A stretch of DNA of 64,000 nt from Inquilinus sp. Marseille-Q2685 (GTDB taxonomy: Bacteria; Pseudomonadota; Alphaproteobacteria; DSM-16000; Inquilinaceae): NCBI RefSeq assembly GCF_916619195.1, contig NZ_CAKAKL010000006.1:62001-126000 (forward strand), given 5' to 3'. Shown piece by piece: positions 1 through 8,715 of the stretch (positions are counted from its first letter, which is position 1; the number at the start of each line of letters is the position of its first letter). The notes beneath the pieces were generated by a model, which worked only from the letters and a program-made list of their open reading frames with translations, had not been told where the DNA came from and ran no database searches. A program made the position numbers and the translations under genes.

Positions 1-40
1 AGGTCCCAGACAGAGGGGGTGGCGCGCGGGATGGTCCCGC
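1..40 (+). promoter_or_regulatory. 3' end of a probable glycine riboswitch plus hairpin, upstream of gcvT
   Basis: The first 20 bases (AGGTCCCAGACAGAGGGGG) resemble the conserved 3' end of a glycine riboswitch aptamer (CAGGt...GGACAGAGGGG). They are followed by a hairpin GCGGGA-tgg-TCCCGC at about 26-40. Glycine riboswitches commonly precede gcvT in alphaproteobacteria and switch on the cleavage system when glycine is high. Only the end lies in the window, so the aptamer core cannot be checked; a covariance-model search of the upstream DNA would decide. Confidence 0.5.
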
Positions 41-73
41 ACGCCCCAACTTTGTCGACGAGGACCCGGGACC

Positions 74-1192
74 GTGACCGATACCCCCCTGCAGCGCACG
101 CCTCTTTTCGACCTTCACGTCGAGCTCGGCGCCAAGCTGGTCCCCTTCGCCGGCTACGAGATGCCGGTGCAGTATCCGGCCGGCATCCTCAAGGAACATC
201 TGCACACAAGGGACCAGGCCGGGCTGTTCGACGTCAGCCATATGGGCCAGGCTTGGCTGGAGGCCGAGGCGGGGGAGGACGCGGCGCCGCTGATCGAGAC
301 GCTGCTGCCGGGCGACATCGCCGCGCTGGCGCCGGGTCGCATCCGTTATTCCCTGCTGCTGAACGACGCGGGCGGCATCCTCGACGACCTGATGGTGACC
401 CGGACGCCCGACCCGTCGCGGCTGTTCCTGGTGGTCAACGCCGCCTGCAAGGACGCCGACTTCGCCCATATCGCGGCGAAGCTGGCCGGCCGCGCCCGGC
501 TGGTGCGGCTGGACGACCGCGGCCTGATCGCGCTGCAGGGCCCGAAGGCCGCCGCGGTGCTGGCCCGCCACGCCTTCGGCGCCGACGACCTGGCCTTCAT
601 GGAAGCCGGCACCTTCGCGCTGGACCGGGTCGAATGCATGATCAGCCGCTCCGGCTACACCGGCGAGGACGGGTTCGAGATCTCGGTCCCGGCCGAGGAG
701 GCCGAGCGGATCGCCCGGCTGCTGCTGTCGGAGCCCGAGGTGGCGCCGATCGGCCTCGGCGCCCGCGACTCGCTGCGGCTCGAGGCGGGGCTGTGCCTCT
801 ACGGCCACGACATCGACACCACCACCACCCCGGTCGAGGCCGGTCTGTCCTGGACCATCGGCAAGCGCCGCCGTGCCGAGGGCGGCTTTCCCGGCGCCGA
901 CCGCATCCTGAAGCAGCTGGCCGAAGGGCCGGCGCGCAAGCGGGTCGGCATCAGGCCCGAGGGCCGCGCCCCGGCGCGGGAAGGCACGCCGATCCTGACC
1001 GCCGACGGGCGCGAGATCGGCCACGTCACCTCGGGCGGCTTCGGCCCCTCGGTCGGCGGCCCGGTCGCCATGGGCTATGTCGAATCCGGCTTCGCCGCCC
1101 CCGGCACCGCCGTCTCCCTCCTCATCCGCGACAAGGCGCATCCGGCCGTGGTGGCCGCCCTGCCCTTCGTCGCCCCGAACTTCCACCGCTGA
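74..1192 (+). CDS. gcvT: Aminomethyltransferase (glycine cleavage T-protein)
   Basis: T-protein of the cytoplasmic glycine cleavage system. It takes the aminomethyl group from lipoylated H-protein, releases ammonia and makes 5,10-methylene-tetrahydrofolate. The 372-residue protein has the usual family length. It starts TPLFDLHVELGAKLVPFAGY and carries the folate-binding core (DVSHMGQ near residue 54, SRSGYTGEDGFE near 191) and a C-terminal barrel domain (VTSGGFGPSVGGPVAMGYV). The start is GTG at 74, giving MTDTPLQRTPLF. It leads a four-gene operon; gcvH begins 21 bases after its stop. Identification is secure. Confidence 0.97.
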   Translation: MTDTPLQRTPLFDLHVELGAKLVPFAGYEMPVQYPAGILKEHLHTRDQAGLFDVSHMGQAWLEAEAGEDAAPLIETLLPGDIAALAPGRIRYSLLLNDAGGILDDLMVTRTPDPSRLFLVVNAACKDADFAHIAAKLAGRARLVRLDDRGLIALQGPKAAAVLARHAFGADDLAFMEAGTFALDRVECMISRSGYTGEDGFEISVPAEEAERIARLLLSEPEVAPIGLGARDSLRLEAGLCLYGHDIDTTTTPVEAGLSWTIGKRRRAEGGFPGADRILKQLAEGPARKRVGIRPEGRAPAREGTPILTADGREIGHVTSGGFGPSVGGPVAMGYVESGFAAPGTAVSLLIRDKAHPAVVAALPFVAPNFHR

Positions 1193-1213
1193 ACGAACAG
1201 GGACGCCAGCAGC

Positions 1214-1591
1214 ATGAGCACGCTTCGGTACACCAAGGACCATGAGTGGATCCGCGTCGAGGGCGACACGGCCACCGTCGGCATCACCGCCTATGCGCAG
1301 GAGCAGCTGGGCGACGTCGTGTTCGTCGAGCTGCCCGAGGTCGGCAAGCAGCTGACCGCCGGCGGCGAGGCCGCGGTGGTCGAATCGGTCAAGGCGGCGA
1401 GCGAGGTCTACGCCCCGGTGGCCGGCGAGGTGGTCGCCGTGAACGAGGCGCTGGTCGGCACGCCGAACCTGGTCAACGAGGATCCGACCGGCGAGGGCTG
1501 GTTCATGAAGATCAGGCTGGCCGATGCCGGCGCGGTCGACGCGCTGCTCGACCAGGCCGCCTATGATGCCTATGTCGAGGGCCTGCACTGA
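1214..1591 (+). CDS. gcvH: Glycine cleavage system H-protein
   Basis: Small shuttle protein that carries the aminomethyl intermediate on a lipoyl arm between P-, T- and L-proteins. Its 125 residues match the family. The lipoyl attachment motif [14 protein letters not shown] is present, with the modified lysine at K60. The stop codon shares one base with the next start (TGATG at 1589-1593), which couples its translation to gcvPA. The lipoylating enzymes and the L-protein are not in this window. Confidence 0.98.
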   Translation: MSTLRYTKDHEWIRVEGDTATVGITAYAQEQLGDVVFVELPEVGKQLTAGGEAAVVESVKAASEVYAPVAGEVVAVNEALVGTPNLVNEDPTGEGWFMKIRLADAGAVDALLDQAAYDAYVEGLH

Positions 1592-2937
1592 TGCGTTACC
1601 TGCCCCTGACCGAGGCCGACCGCCGCGAGATGGTCGCGGCGATCGGCGCCGGCTCGGTCGACGACCTGTTCCGCGACGTGCCGCAGAGCGCGCGGCTGCC
1701 CGGCCCCTTGAAGGAGCTGCCGCCGCACCAGGGCGAGCTGGAGGTCGAGCGCGCCCTGGGCACCATGGCGGCGAAGAACGTGCCGGCCGGCTCGGTGCCC
1801 TTCTTCTGCGGCGCCGGCGCCTATCGCCACCACGTCCCGGCCACGGTCGACTACCTGATCCAGCGCGGCGAGTTCCTGACCAGCTACACGCCGTACCAGC
1901 CCGAGGTCACCCAGGGCACGCTGCAGTATCTGTTCGAGTTCCAGACCCAGGTCGCCCTCCTGACCGGGATGGAGGTCGCCAACGCCTCGATGTATGACGG
2001 CTCCACCGCCTGCGCCGAGGCCATCATGATGGCGAACCGCGTGACCCGCCGGTCGCGCGCGGTGATCTCCGGCGGGCTGCACCCGCAGTACCGCGACGTC
2101 TGCCGCACCCATGCCGACTTCACCGGCTTCACCCTGGACGAGGCGGTGCCCTGCCCCGACGGGGTCGAAGACCTGGCGAGCCGGATCGACGACACGACCT
2201 CCTGCGTCGTGGTCCAGAACCCGTCGGTGTTCGGCCATGTGCACGACCTGTCGGCCCTGGCCGAGGCCTGCCACGCCAAGGGCGCCCTCCTGGTCGTGGT
2301 GGTCACCGAGGTGGTGTCGCTGGGGCTCCTGACCCCGCCGGGCGAGATGGGCGCCGACATCGTGGTCTGCGAGGGCCAGTCGATCGGCAACGCGCTGAAC
2401 TTCGGCGGCCCCTATGTCGGCCTGTTCGCCACGCGCGAGAAGTTCCTGCGCCAGATGCCGGGCCGGCTGTGCGGCCAGACCGTCGACGCCGAGGGCAAGC
2501 GCGGCTACGTGCTGACCCTGTCGACCCGCGAGCAGCACATCCGCCGCGAGAAGGCGACCAGCAACATCTGCACCAACAGCGGCCTCTGCGCCCTGGCCTT
2601 CACCATCCATCTGTCGCTGCTGGGCGAGGCCGGGTTCACCAGGCTGGCGCGGATCAACCACGCCAAGGCCGTGACCCTGGCCGGGAAGCTGGCCAAGGTA
2701 CCGGGCGTGGCGGTGCTGAACGACAGCTTCTTCAACGAGATCACCATCCGGCTGCCGAAGCCGGCGGAGCCGGTGATCGACGTGCTGGCCAAGCGCAACA
2801 TCCTGGGCGGCGTGCCGGTCAGCCGGATCTATGCCAACCGCCCGGCCTTCGCCGACCTGCTGCTGGTGGCGGCGACCGAGACCAACACCGAGGCCGATAT
2901 CGACGCGCTGTGCGCCGGCCTGTCGGAGGTGCTGTGA
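1591..2937 (+). CDS. gcvPA: Glycine dehydrogenase (decarboxylating) subunit 1
   Basis: N-terminal half of the pyridoxal-phosphate P-protein, which decarboxylates glycine and loads the methylamine group onto H-protein. Its 448 residues are typical of the split (two-subunit) P-protein. Family features include the N-terminal [14 protein letters not shown] and the segments [19 protein letters not shown] and [14 protein letters not shown]. It lacks the PLP lysine, which sits in gcvPB. It overlaps gcvH by one base and gcvPB by one base (TGATG both times), consistent with equimolar production of the heterodimer. Confidence 0.97.
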   Translation: MRYLPLTEADRREMVAAIGAGSVDDLFRDVPQSARLPGPLKELPPHQGELEVERALGTMAAKNVPAGSVPFFCGAGAYRHHVPATVDYLIQRGEFLTSYTPYQPEVTQGTLQYLFEFQTQVALLTGMEVANASMYDGSTACAEAIMMANRVTRRSRAVISGGLHPQYRDVCRTHADFTGFTLDEAVPCPDGVEDLASRIDDTTSCVVVQNPSVFGHVHDLSALAEACHAKGALLVVVVTEVVSLGLLTPPGEMGADIVVCEGQSIGNALNFGGPYVGLFATREKFLRQMPGRLCGQTVDAEGKRGYVLTLSTREQHIRREKATSNICTNSGLCALAFTIHLSLLGEAGFTRLARINHAKAVTLAGKLAKVPGVAVLNDSFFNEITIRLPKPAEPVIDVLAKRNILGGVPVSRIYANRPAFADLLLVAATETNTEADIDALCAGLSEVL

Positions 2938-4463
2938 TGACCCAGGTTGACACCTTCACCGGCAACCGCGGCCTGGATATCGAAGAGAAGCTGATCTTCG
3001 AGCAGGACACGCCCGGCCAGTCCGGCGTCGACCTGCCGGAGCCCGCCACCGACACGCTGCGCCTGGGCGGGGTCAAGCCGCGCGCCCGGGTCGGCCTGCC
3101 CGGCCTGGCCGAGCCGACGGTGATGCGCCACTACACCCGCCTGTCGCGGATGAACATGGCGATCGACACCGCCCTCTACCCGCTCGGCTCCTGCACCATG
3201 AAGCACAATCCGCGGCTGAACGAGCGGATGGCGCGGCTGCCGGGCTTCGCCGACATCCACCCGCTGCAGCCGGTCGCGACCGTGCAGGGGGCGCTGGAGC
3301 TGATCGACACGCTGGCGCATTGGCTGAAGACGCTGACCAACATGCCGGCCGTCGCCCTGTCCCCGGCCGCCGGCGCGCATGGCGAGCTGTGCGGGATGAT
3401 GGCGATCCACGCCGCCCAGGAGGCCCGCGGCGAGGGCCATCGCCGGCGGGTGCTGGTGCCGGAATCGGCGCATGGCACCAACCCGGCGACGGCGGCGGCG
3501 ATCGGCTACACCGTCGACGCCATCCCGGCGACGGCGGACGGCCATGTCGACCTCGCGGCGCTGAAGGCCAAGCTGGGGCCGGACGTGGCGGCGATCATGC
3601 TGACCAACCCGAACACCTGCGGCCTGTTCGAGCGCGACATCGTCGAGATCGCGCGGGTGGTGCACGAGGCCGGCGCCTTCTTCTACTGCGACGGCGCCAA
3701 CTTCAACGCCATCGTCGGCCGGGTGCGCCCGGGCGACCTGGGCGTCGACGCCATGCACATCAACCTGCACAAGACCTTCTCCACCCCGCATGGCGGCGGC
3801 GGCCCGGGCTCCGGCCCGGTGGTGCTGTCGGCGGCGCTGGCGCCCTACGCCCCGATCTCGGCCGTGGTGCACGACGCGAACGGCTTCCGCGTCGCCGAGC
3901 ACAAGGGCCGCGACGGCGCGCCGGAGCACAGCTTCGGCCGGCTGAAGGCGTTCCACGGCCAGATGGGCATGTTCGTCCGGGCGCTGGCCTACATGATGAG
4001 CCACGGCGCCGACGGGCTGTGGCAGGTGGCCAGCGACGCGGTGCTGAACGCCAACTACGTGCAGGCCCGGCTGAAGGACGTGCTGACCCCGGCCTTCGAC
4101 AACGGGTACTGCATGCATGAGGCGCTGTTCGACGACCGGGCGCTGAAGGACACGGGGGTGACCACGCTCGACATCGCCAAGGCGATGATCGACGAGGGTT
4201 TCCACCCCATGACCATGTACTTCCCGCTGGTGGTGCACGGCGCCATGCTGATCGAGCCGACCGAGACCGAGAGCAAGGCGACGCTGGACCAGTTCATCGG
4301 CATGATGCGGTCGCTGGTGGAGAAGGCGAAGTCCGGCCAGGCGGAGTGGTTCAAGGGCGCGCCCTACCACGCCCCGCGCCGGCGCCTGGACGAGACCGCC
4401 GCCGCCCGCAAGCCGGTGCTGCGCTGGACGCCCGAGGCGCCGCTGGCCCAGGCGGCGGAATAG
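2937..4463 (+). CDS. gcvPB: Glycine dehydrogenase (decarboxylating) subunit 2
   Basis: C-terminal, PLP-binding half of the split P-protein, 508 residues. The cofactor lysine is K279 in the motif NLHKTFSTPHGGGGPGSGP. SCTMKHNPRLNE near residue 85 and NPNTCGLFE near 225 are also family hallmarks. The ATG at 2937 overlaps the gcvPA stop; a longer reading frame reaching back into gcvPA is not the gene. It ends the glycine cleavage operon and is followed by a GC-rich hairpin. Confidence 0.97.
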   Translation: MTQVDTFTGNRGLDIEEKLIFEQDTPGQSGVDLPEPATDTLRLGGVKPRARVGLPGLAEPTVMRHYTRLSRMNMAIDTALYPLGSCTMKHNPRLNERMARLPGFADIHPLQPVATVQGALELIDTLAHWLKTLTNMPAVALSPAAGAHGELCGMMAIHAAQEARGEGHRRRVLVPESAHGTNPATAAAIGYTVDAIPATADGHVDLAALKAKLGPDVAAIMLTNPNTCGLFERDIVEIARVVHEAGAFFYCDGANFNAIVGRVRPGDLGVDAMHINLHKTFSTPHGGGGPGSGPVVLSAALAPYAPISAVVHDANGFRVAEHKGRDGAPEHSFGRLKAFHGQMGMFVRALAYMMSHGADGLWQVASDAVLNANYVQARLKDVLTPAFDNGYCMHEALFDDRALKDTGVTTLDIAKAMIDEGFHPMTMYFPLVVHGAMLIEPTETESKATLDQFIGMMRSLVEKAKSGQAEWFKGAPYHAPRRRLDETAAARKPVLRWTPEAPLAQAAE

Positions 4464-4468
4464 CAGCC

Positions 4469-4500
4469 GGCGGCGCCCGTCCTCGCGGAGGGGCGCCGCC
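4469..4500. terminator. GC-rich hairpin between convergent gcvPB and hydrolase gene
   Basis: GGCGGCGCCC and GGGCGCCGCC form a perfect 10-bp stem with a 12-base loop, 6 bases after the gcvPB stop and 12 bases before the end of the opposite-strand gene. There is no run of T on either side, so it may block or stabilise transcripts rather than act as a classical terminator. Confidence 0.5.
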
Positions 4501-4511
4501 CCGGCCACCGG

Positions 4512-5726
4512 TCAGGGCTCCGGCGCGACGATCCGGTCGCCGACGGCATAGAGAAAGCAGCCCGACACGCGCGCACGGCAATAGGACAGCACGGTGGCCG
4601 CAGCCTCCTGCTGCGTGCGGTAGCCCGAGTTCCAGGACCAGTATTTGCGGCCGTCGGTGGCGAAGGCCTTCTCGTAGCTGGCGCTGGCGAGGTAGCGGGC
4701 GAAGCTCTTCTTCCCGTCCTCCGACAGCTCCGGCGGCGGCGACAGCTCCGCGGCCTGGGGCTTGACCATCTCGGCCGACGGCAGCCCGCGTGCGGCGAGG
4801 AACTCGCCGACCCGCGGCCACCACAGGGTCGGCGGCGCCGACGCCATGATGAAATGGCCGTTGTCGCCGGAGGCGGGGGTCACGAACAGCTCCCCGGCGC
4901 CGCCGGCCGCCTGGTAGCGGGCGAACATCTCCCGGGCCAGGGCCGGCGGGAACTCCTTGTCGTTCTCGGCATAGACCCACAGCGCCGGCGTCCGCGCGGT
5001 CTGTCCGAAGCCGGTCGCGGCCTCCAGCAGGCTCTCCTTGCCGCAGACATTGACCCAGGAGGCGCCGCGCCCGCCGGCGAAGTCGAGCACGGCCTGGACG
5101 CCCGGCGGGTTCGTCGCGGCCGCGGCGAGCACGGCCCAGCCGCCGGTCGAGGAGCCGGGCAGGACCGCCTTGTCCGGCGAGGCCCAGGGCTGGCGGCGCA
5201 CCGCGTCCCGCGCCGCCAGCAGGTCGGTGCGGGCGACCTCTCCCGCGCGCTGATGCTGGGGGTTGTCGCAGGACGGGCCGGTGACCATGCCGCGGCCGGT
5301 CGGCCGGCCGTAGCCCCGCCGCAGGACCACCACGGCGGCATAGCCGCGGCGGGCGAAGGCGATGGCGGTGCCGGAATAGCGGTTGGGCGTCAGCGCGCGG
5401 TTGTAGGCGTCCTCCGACGTGCCGTGCGTGATCAGCGCGACCGGGTAGCGGCCGGGCGCGCTGGGGCGCGTGACCAGGGCCTCGAGCGTCTCCTGATCCC
5501 CGTCCGGCATCGTGACCTGGAGCGACAGCGGCTGCCGGATCAGCCCGGGAAACTGCTGGTTGCTGCCGCCGATCGCGGCCATCTCGGGGCCGCTGGTCTG
5601 GCAGGCGGCCAGCAGCAGCCCGGCCAGGGCGGCCAGCCCGCGGCGCCAGGCATCCCCGCGCGACGACCCGGGCCGCGCTGCCCGGGCACGCGCCATCCCG
5701 GCCGGAACGGCCGGCATTGCATGCAT
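4512..5726 (-). CDS. Secreted alpha/beta hydrolase, predicted lipoprotein
   Basis: About 404 residues. An N-terminal signal ends in a lipobox (GLAALAGLLLAAC), so it should be anchored in the envelope. The alpha/beta hydrolase fold shows an oxyanion-region motif ITHGTSEDAYN and a nucleophile elbow GSSTGG (serine nucleophile), followed by PGVQAVLDFAGGRG. It resembles dienelactone hydrolase/CocE-like esterases; the substrate is unknown. I chose the ATG at 5726 because GGGGAG lies about 9 bases upstream; longer versions have no ribosome site. It stands alone, convergent with gcvPB. Fold confident, function open. Confidence 0.8.
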   Translation of the reverse strand: MHAMPAVPAGMARARAARPGSSRGDAWRRGLAALAGLLLAACQTSGPEMAAIGGSNQQFPGLIRQPLSLQVTMPDGDQETLEALVTRPSAPGRYPVALITHGTSEDAYNRALTPNRYSGTAIAFARRGYAAVVVLRRGYGRPTGRGMVTGPSCDNPQHQRAGEVARTDLLAARDAVRRQPWASPDKAVLPGSSTGGWAVLAAAATNPPGVQAVLDFAGGRGASWVNVCGKESLLEAATGFGQTARTPALWVYAENDKEFPPALAREMFARYQAAGGAGELFVTPASGDNGHFIMASAPPTLWWPRVGEFLAARGLPSAEMVKPQAAELSPPPELSEDGKKSFARYLASASYEKAFATDGRKYWSWNSGYRTQQEAAATVLSYCRARVSGCFLYAVGDRIVAPEP

Positions 5727-6051
5727 GATGTGATTCTCCCCGCTCCGATCGGGATCGCCCGCGCCGGGTTGCCTCCCCGGCTGCCGGCGTCCCGGCCGAT
5801 TGTTGCCCCCGAATATCCGCATCGCGCCCGCCCCGCGGCGGCTGCCGTTCGGGGAGGGCACAGGGAGAAAATCTTATGGATGGGGCCACCTGCCGGCAAG
5901 CGGGATCGCGGCCGGGACAAGGTTCCGGCCGCCCTCGCCGCGAAATCTTGCCGGCATCGCGAAACCATCTTCCAACCGCGCACCGGTCGCGGCATCATCG
6001 CCTCGCGCCGCCTGGCGCGGCACACGCCTGAGGGGGCGAGATGGGGGTGCG
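5727..6051. other. 325-bp intergenic region with no recognised gene
   Basis: Lies between the divergent hydrolase and RidA genes, so it should hold both promoters. I see no convincing -35/-10 pair, RNA fold or repeat. The open frame that extends the RidA gene upstream into this region has no family similarity. Confidence 0.5.
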
Positions 6052-6441
6052 ATGGCACGCAAGGCTGTGACGAGTGCGCAGGCGCAGGCCATCGGCCCCT
6101 ATTCGCACGGTGTGGTGGGACGCAGCGACCTGCTCTTCCTCTCCGGCCAGACCCCGATCAACCCCGCCACCGGCCGCCTGGTCGAAGGCGACGCCGCCGC
6201 CCAGACCGAGCAGTGCCTGGCCAATCTGAGCCATATCCTGGAGGCGGCGGACCTGAATTTCGACGCGGTGGTGAAGGTCAACGTGTTCCTGACCGACATG
6301 GCCGACTTCGCGGCCATGAACGCGGTCTATGAGCGCCATTTCCGGCCGCCCTACCCGGCCCGCTCGACCATCGGCGTCTCAGCATTGCCGCTCGGCGCCC
6401 GGGTTGAGATCGAGATGATTGCGGCGATGCCGCGGGAGTGA
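6052..6441 (+). CDS. RidA-family enamine/imine deaminase
   Basis: 129 residues. RidA proteins hydrolyse reactive enamine/imine intermediates made by PLP enzymes, releasing ammonia and a keto acid. The motifs fit: GPYSHGVV near 15, LFLSGQTPINP near 28, and the C-terminal block YPARSTIGVSALPLGARVEIE, in which R104 is the carboxylate-binding arginine of active members. The ATG at 6052 gives the standard family N-terminus (MARKAVTSAQAQAIGPYSHG). It is a single gene. Which Rid subfamily it belongs to cannot be fixed by eye. Confidence 0.9.
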   Translation: MARKAVTSAQAQAIGPYSHGVVGRSDLLFLSGQTPINPATGRLVEGDAAAQTEQCLANLSHILEAADLNFDAVVKVNVFLTDMADFAAMNAVYERHFRPPYPARSTIGVSALPLGARVEIEMIAAMPRE

Positions 6442-6450
6442 GTGGGGCGG

Positions 6451-6963
6451 CTACTGCAAGTAGCCCCAGCGCTCCACGGCCGGTTCGGCCGAGGCCCATT
6501 TCCAGCTGTCGCCCTGGCGGCAGATCGTCCCGACATAGATCCCTCGCGTCGCCTTGGCGCCCTCGCCCTCCTCGACCGTGACCAGGATCTCCTTGCAGGC
6601 GGCCAGCGGCGTCTCGATCAGCCGGGTGACCTGGACCGCGCCGTTCTCGTCGGCATAGCCGAAGGGCAGGTCGTGGTCGACCCGCCACAGCTTGGTCTCG
6701 CCCGGCTGCATCCAGCCGGCGACGGCGGCGATCGCGTCCTGCTCGTCCTTGTGCAGGCCGCGCATCACCGACTTCACCCCGGCGGCGACCGCGGCCCGGG
6801 TGCCCATGCCGACGCTGTAGCCGACCACCGGGTTGGCGGTGATGGCGCCGACCGTGCCGCCGGTGGCGATGCCGCTGACATCCGCCACCATGGCGCAGCC
6901 CGACAGCGGCATGACCAGAATCGGCAGCAGGCGCCATAGGAGACGGCGACGCCGCCCCTTCAC
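6451..6963 (-). CDS. Predicted lipoprotein with glycine-zipper region (paralog 1)
   Basis: About 170 residues. A signal peptide ends in the lipobox LVMPLSGC. Next comes a Gly/Ala-rich segment (GTVGAITANPVVGYSVGMGTRAAVAAGVKS), then a soluble domain with WRVDHDLPFGYADENG and a C-terminal CRQGDSWKWASAEPAVERWG. The proposed GTG start at 6961-6963 overlaps the stop of the upstream paralog (GTGA) with GGTGGGG in front, so the two were built as a coupled pair. No function is known to me. An alternative upstream start would place the signal peptide abnormally far from the N-terminus. Confidence 0.7.
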   Translation of the reverse strand: MKGRRRRLLWRLLPILVMPLSGCAMVADVSGIATGGTVGAITANPVVGYSVGMGTRAAVAAGVKSVMRGLHKDEQDAIAAVAGWMQPGETKLWRVDHDLPFGYADENGAVQVTRLIETPLAACKEILVTVEEGEGAKATRGIYVGTICRQGDSWKWASAEPAVERWGYLQ

Positions 6964-7474
6964 TGCAGCGAACCCCACCGCTCCGTCGCCGGCTCGGCCG
7001 AGGCCCATTTCCAGGTCTCGCCGTTCTGGCAGATGACGGCGACGTAGAACGCCTTGTCCTTCTCGCCCTCGACCGAGAACACGATCTCCTTGCAGGCCAG
7101 CGCGGCGCGCCGATCAGCCGGCTGACCGTGACCTCGCCCTGCTCGTCCGCCTCGATCGGCACGTCGTGCGCGATGTCCCAGCGCGCCACCTGGCCGACCG
7201 CGAGCGGGCCGGCGACCGCGGCGATCCGGTCCTGCTCGGCCTGGTGCACCTTGCGCTCGCCATACTGCAGCCCGGCGCTGGCGGCGGAGCGGACGCCGAG
7301 GCCGATGCCGGTCGCCACCAGGGCGTTGTCGGTGACCGCCGTGGCCGCGGCCGCGCCGCCGACGCCGGCAAGATCCGCCGTGCCCTCATGCAGCAGAGAG
7401 CTGCAGCCGGCGAGCGCCGACGCCGAGACCAGAAGGAGAGCCGCAAGGGAGTGTCTGCACGGTCTGGCAGGCAT
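6960..7474 (-). pseudogene. Frameshifted lipoprotein, tandem paralog 2
   Basis: Starts with a clean lipoprotein signal (lipobox ASALAGC) and follows paralog 1 in order: glycine-rich segment, KVHQAEQDRIAAVAGPLAVGQ, WDIAHDVPIEADEQGEVTV. At about 7108-7115 the frame breaks. One base is missing between the codons matching ETP and LAACKE in paralog 1. The remainder (LACKEIV, then TWKWASAEPATERWG) continues in another frame to a stop at 6960. The 515-base length is not a multiple of three. It is either a true recent pseudogene or a sequencing error in a GC-rich run. Confidence 0.75.
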
Positions 7475-7526
7475 CGCACCGTCTTGAGCCGCGATCTTCG
7501 GACGCCGAGCCGAATTGCGAATCACC

Positions 7527-7544
7527 GTAACATCAAGTTGTTAC
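7527..7544. promoter_or_regulatory. Inverted repeat GTAACA-N6-TGTTAC
   Basis: A perfect 6-bp inverted repeat lies in the 193-bp gap between the divergent lipoprotein pair and corA, in a locally AT-rich stretch. It may be an operator; no regulator gene is adjacent. Confidence 0.3.
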
Positions 7545-7667
7545 AAATGTCGATGAAGGTGGAATCTCAATTGCCGCCGTATTCGGGAGCATCGTGCCCG
7601 GCCCGGCTGGCGGCGACGCGGCGCCGTGCTGTATCGTGCGGCCGGCGCCGGAAGACGGAGGAACGCC

Positions 7668-8639
7668 TTGGGTCGTGTGGTTGCGGCGGTCGCCTATGCC
7701 GAAGGGCGCCGGACTGCCGAGATCGCCCTGTCGGAGGGGCGGAGCTGGTCGGAGAAGCCCGGCCATGTCGTCTGGATCGGCATCCATGAGCCGGAGGAGG
7801 CCGAGCTGCGCGAGCTGGCGCAGCAGTTCGGGCTGCATCCGCTGGCGGTCGAGGACGCGCTGAAGGCGCATCAGCGGCCGAAGCTGGAGACCTATGGCGA
7901 CGCCCTGTTCGTGGTGCTGCGCACCGCCCACCGGGTGAAGGAGGAGACCGAGTTCGGCGAGACCCACGTCTTCGTCGGCCCCGGCTACGTCGTCTCGGTG
8001 CGGCACGGCCCGTCTTCCTCCTACACCAAGGTGCGGGAACGGGCGGAGGCCACCCCCGCGCTGCTGAAGCACGGCGAGGATTTCATCCTCTATTCGATCC
8101 TCGACTTCGTGGTCGACAACTACACCCCGGTGGTCGACGCGATCGAGGCCGAGGTCACGGCGCTGGAGCAGCGGGTGCTGAAGGCGCCGCTGACCGCCGC
8201 CGACATCGAACGCATCCACGCCCTGCGCCGCGAGCTGATGGTGATCCGCCGCACCGTCACCCCGACGGCGGAGGTGTGCAAGCAGCTGGAGCACACCGAG
8301 GTGGGCTGCATCGACGAGGCGATCCACCCCTATTTCCGCGACGTCGCCGACCATGTGCGGCGGGTGAGCGACCATATCGACGCGCTGCGCGAGATCGTCA
8401 CCCACACCTTCGAGGCCGGCCTCCTGCTGGAGGCCTCGCGCCAGAACCAGGTGCAGCGCAAATTCGCCGGCTGGGCCGCGATCCTGGCGGTGCCGACCGC
8501 GATCGCCGGCATCTACGGCATGAACTTCGACAACATGCCGGAGCTGCGCCTGCCCTACGGCTATTTCGTGGTGCTGGGCGTGATCGCCGGCCTGTGCGGC
8601 TTCCTGTACTGGCGGTTCAAGCGCTGGGGCTGGCTGTAG
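7668..8639 (+). CDS. corA: CorA-family divalent cation channel
   Basis: Inner-membrane pentameric channel for Mg2+ (or Co2+/Ni2+), 323 residues. It has a long acidic/helical cytoplasmic domain (DALKAHQRPKLETYGDALFV near 46), then two C-terminal membrane helices. The selectivity motif GMN at about 284-286 (AGIYGMNFDNMPEL) closes the first helix. I prefer the TTG at 7668 because GGAGG sits 6 bases upstream; the ATG at 7626 has no ribosome site. It is monocistronic. Metal preference cannot be read from sequence. Confidence 0.92.
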   Translation: MGRVVAAVAYAEGRRTAEIALSEGRSWSEKPGHVVWIGIHEPEEAELRELAQQFGLHPLAVEDALKAHQRPKLETYGDALFVVLRTAHRVKEETEFGETHVFVGPGYVVSVRHGPSSSYTKVRERAEATPALLKHGEDFILYSILDFVVDNYTPVVDAIEAEVTALEQRVLKAPLTAADIERIHALRRELMVIRRTVTPTAEVCKQLEHTEVGCIDEAIHPYFRDVADHVRRVSDHIDALREIVTHTFEAGLLLEASRQNQVQRKFAGWAAILAVPTAIAGIYGMNFDNMPELRLPYGYFVVLGVIAGLCGFLYWRFKRWGWL

Positions 8640-8715
8640 CGGTCGCCTGCGCGTAGAGCCTTGTCCATCCCGATCCCCGCTTGCCAGCACGCCGGGACTG
8701 CGGTTCAACACCGGG

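Noticed and set aside
5800-6051. 84-codon upstream extension of the RidA-family gene
   Set aside because: The extension has no family similarity, and the ATG at 6052 gives the standard RidA N-terminus.
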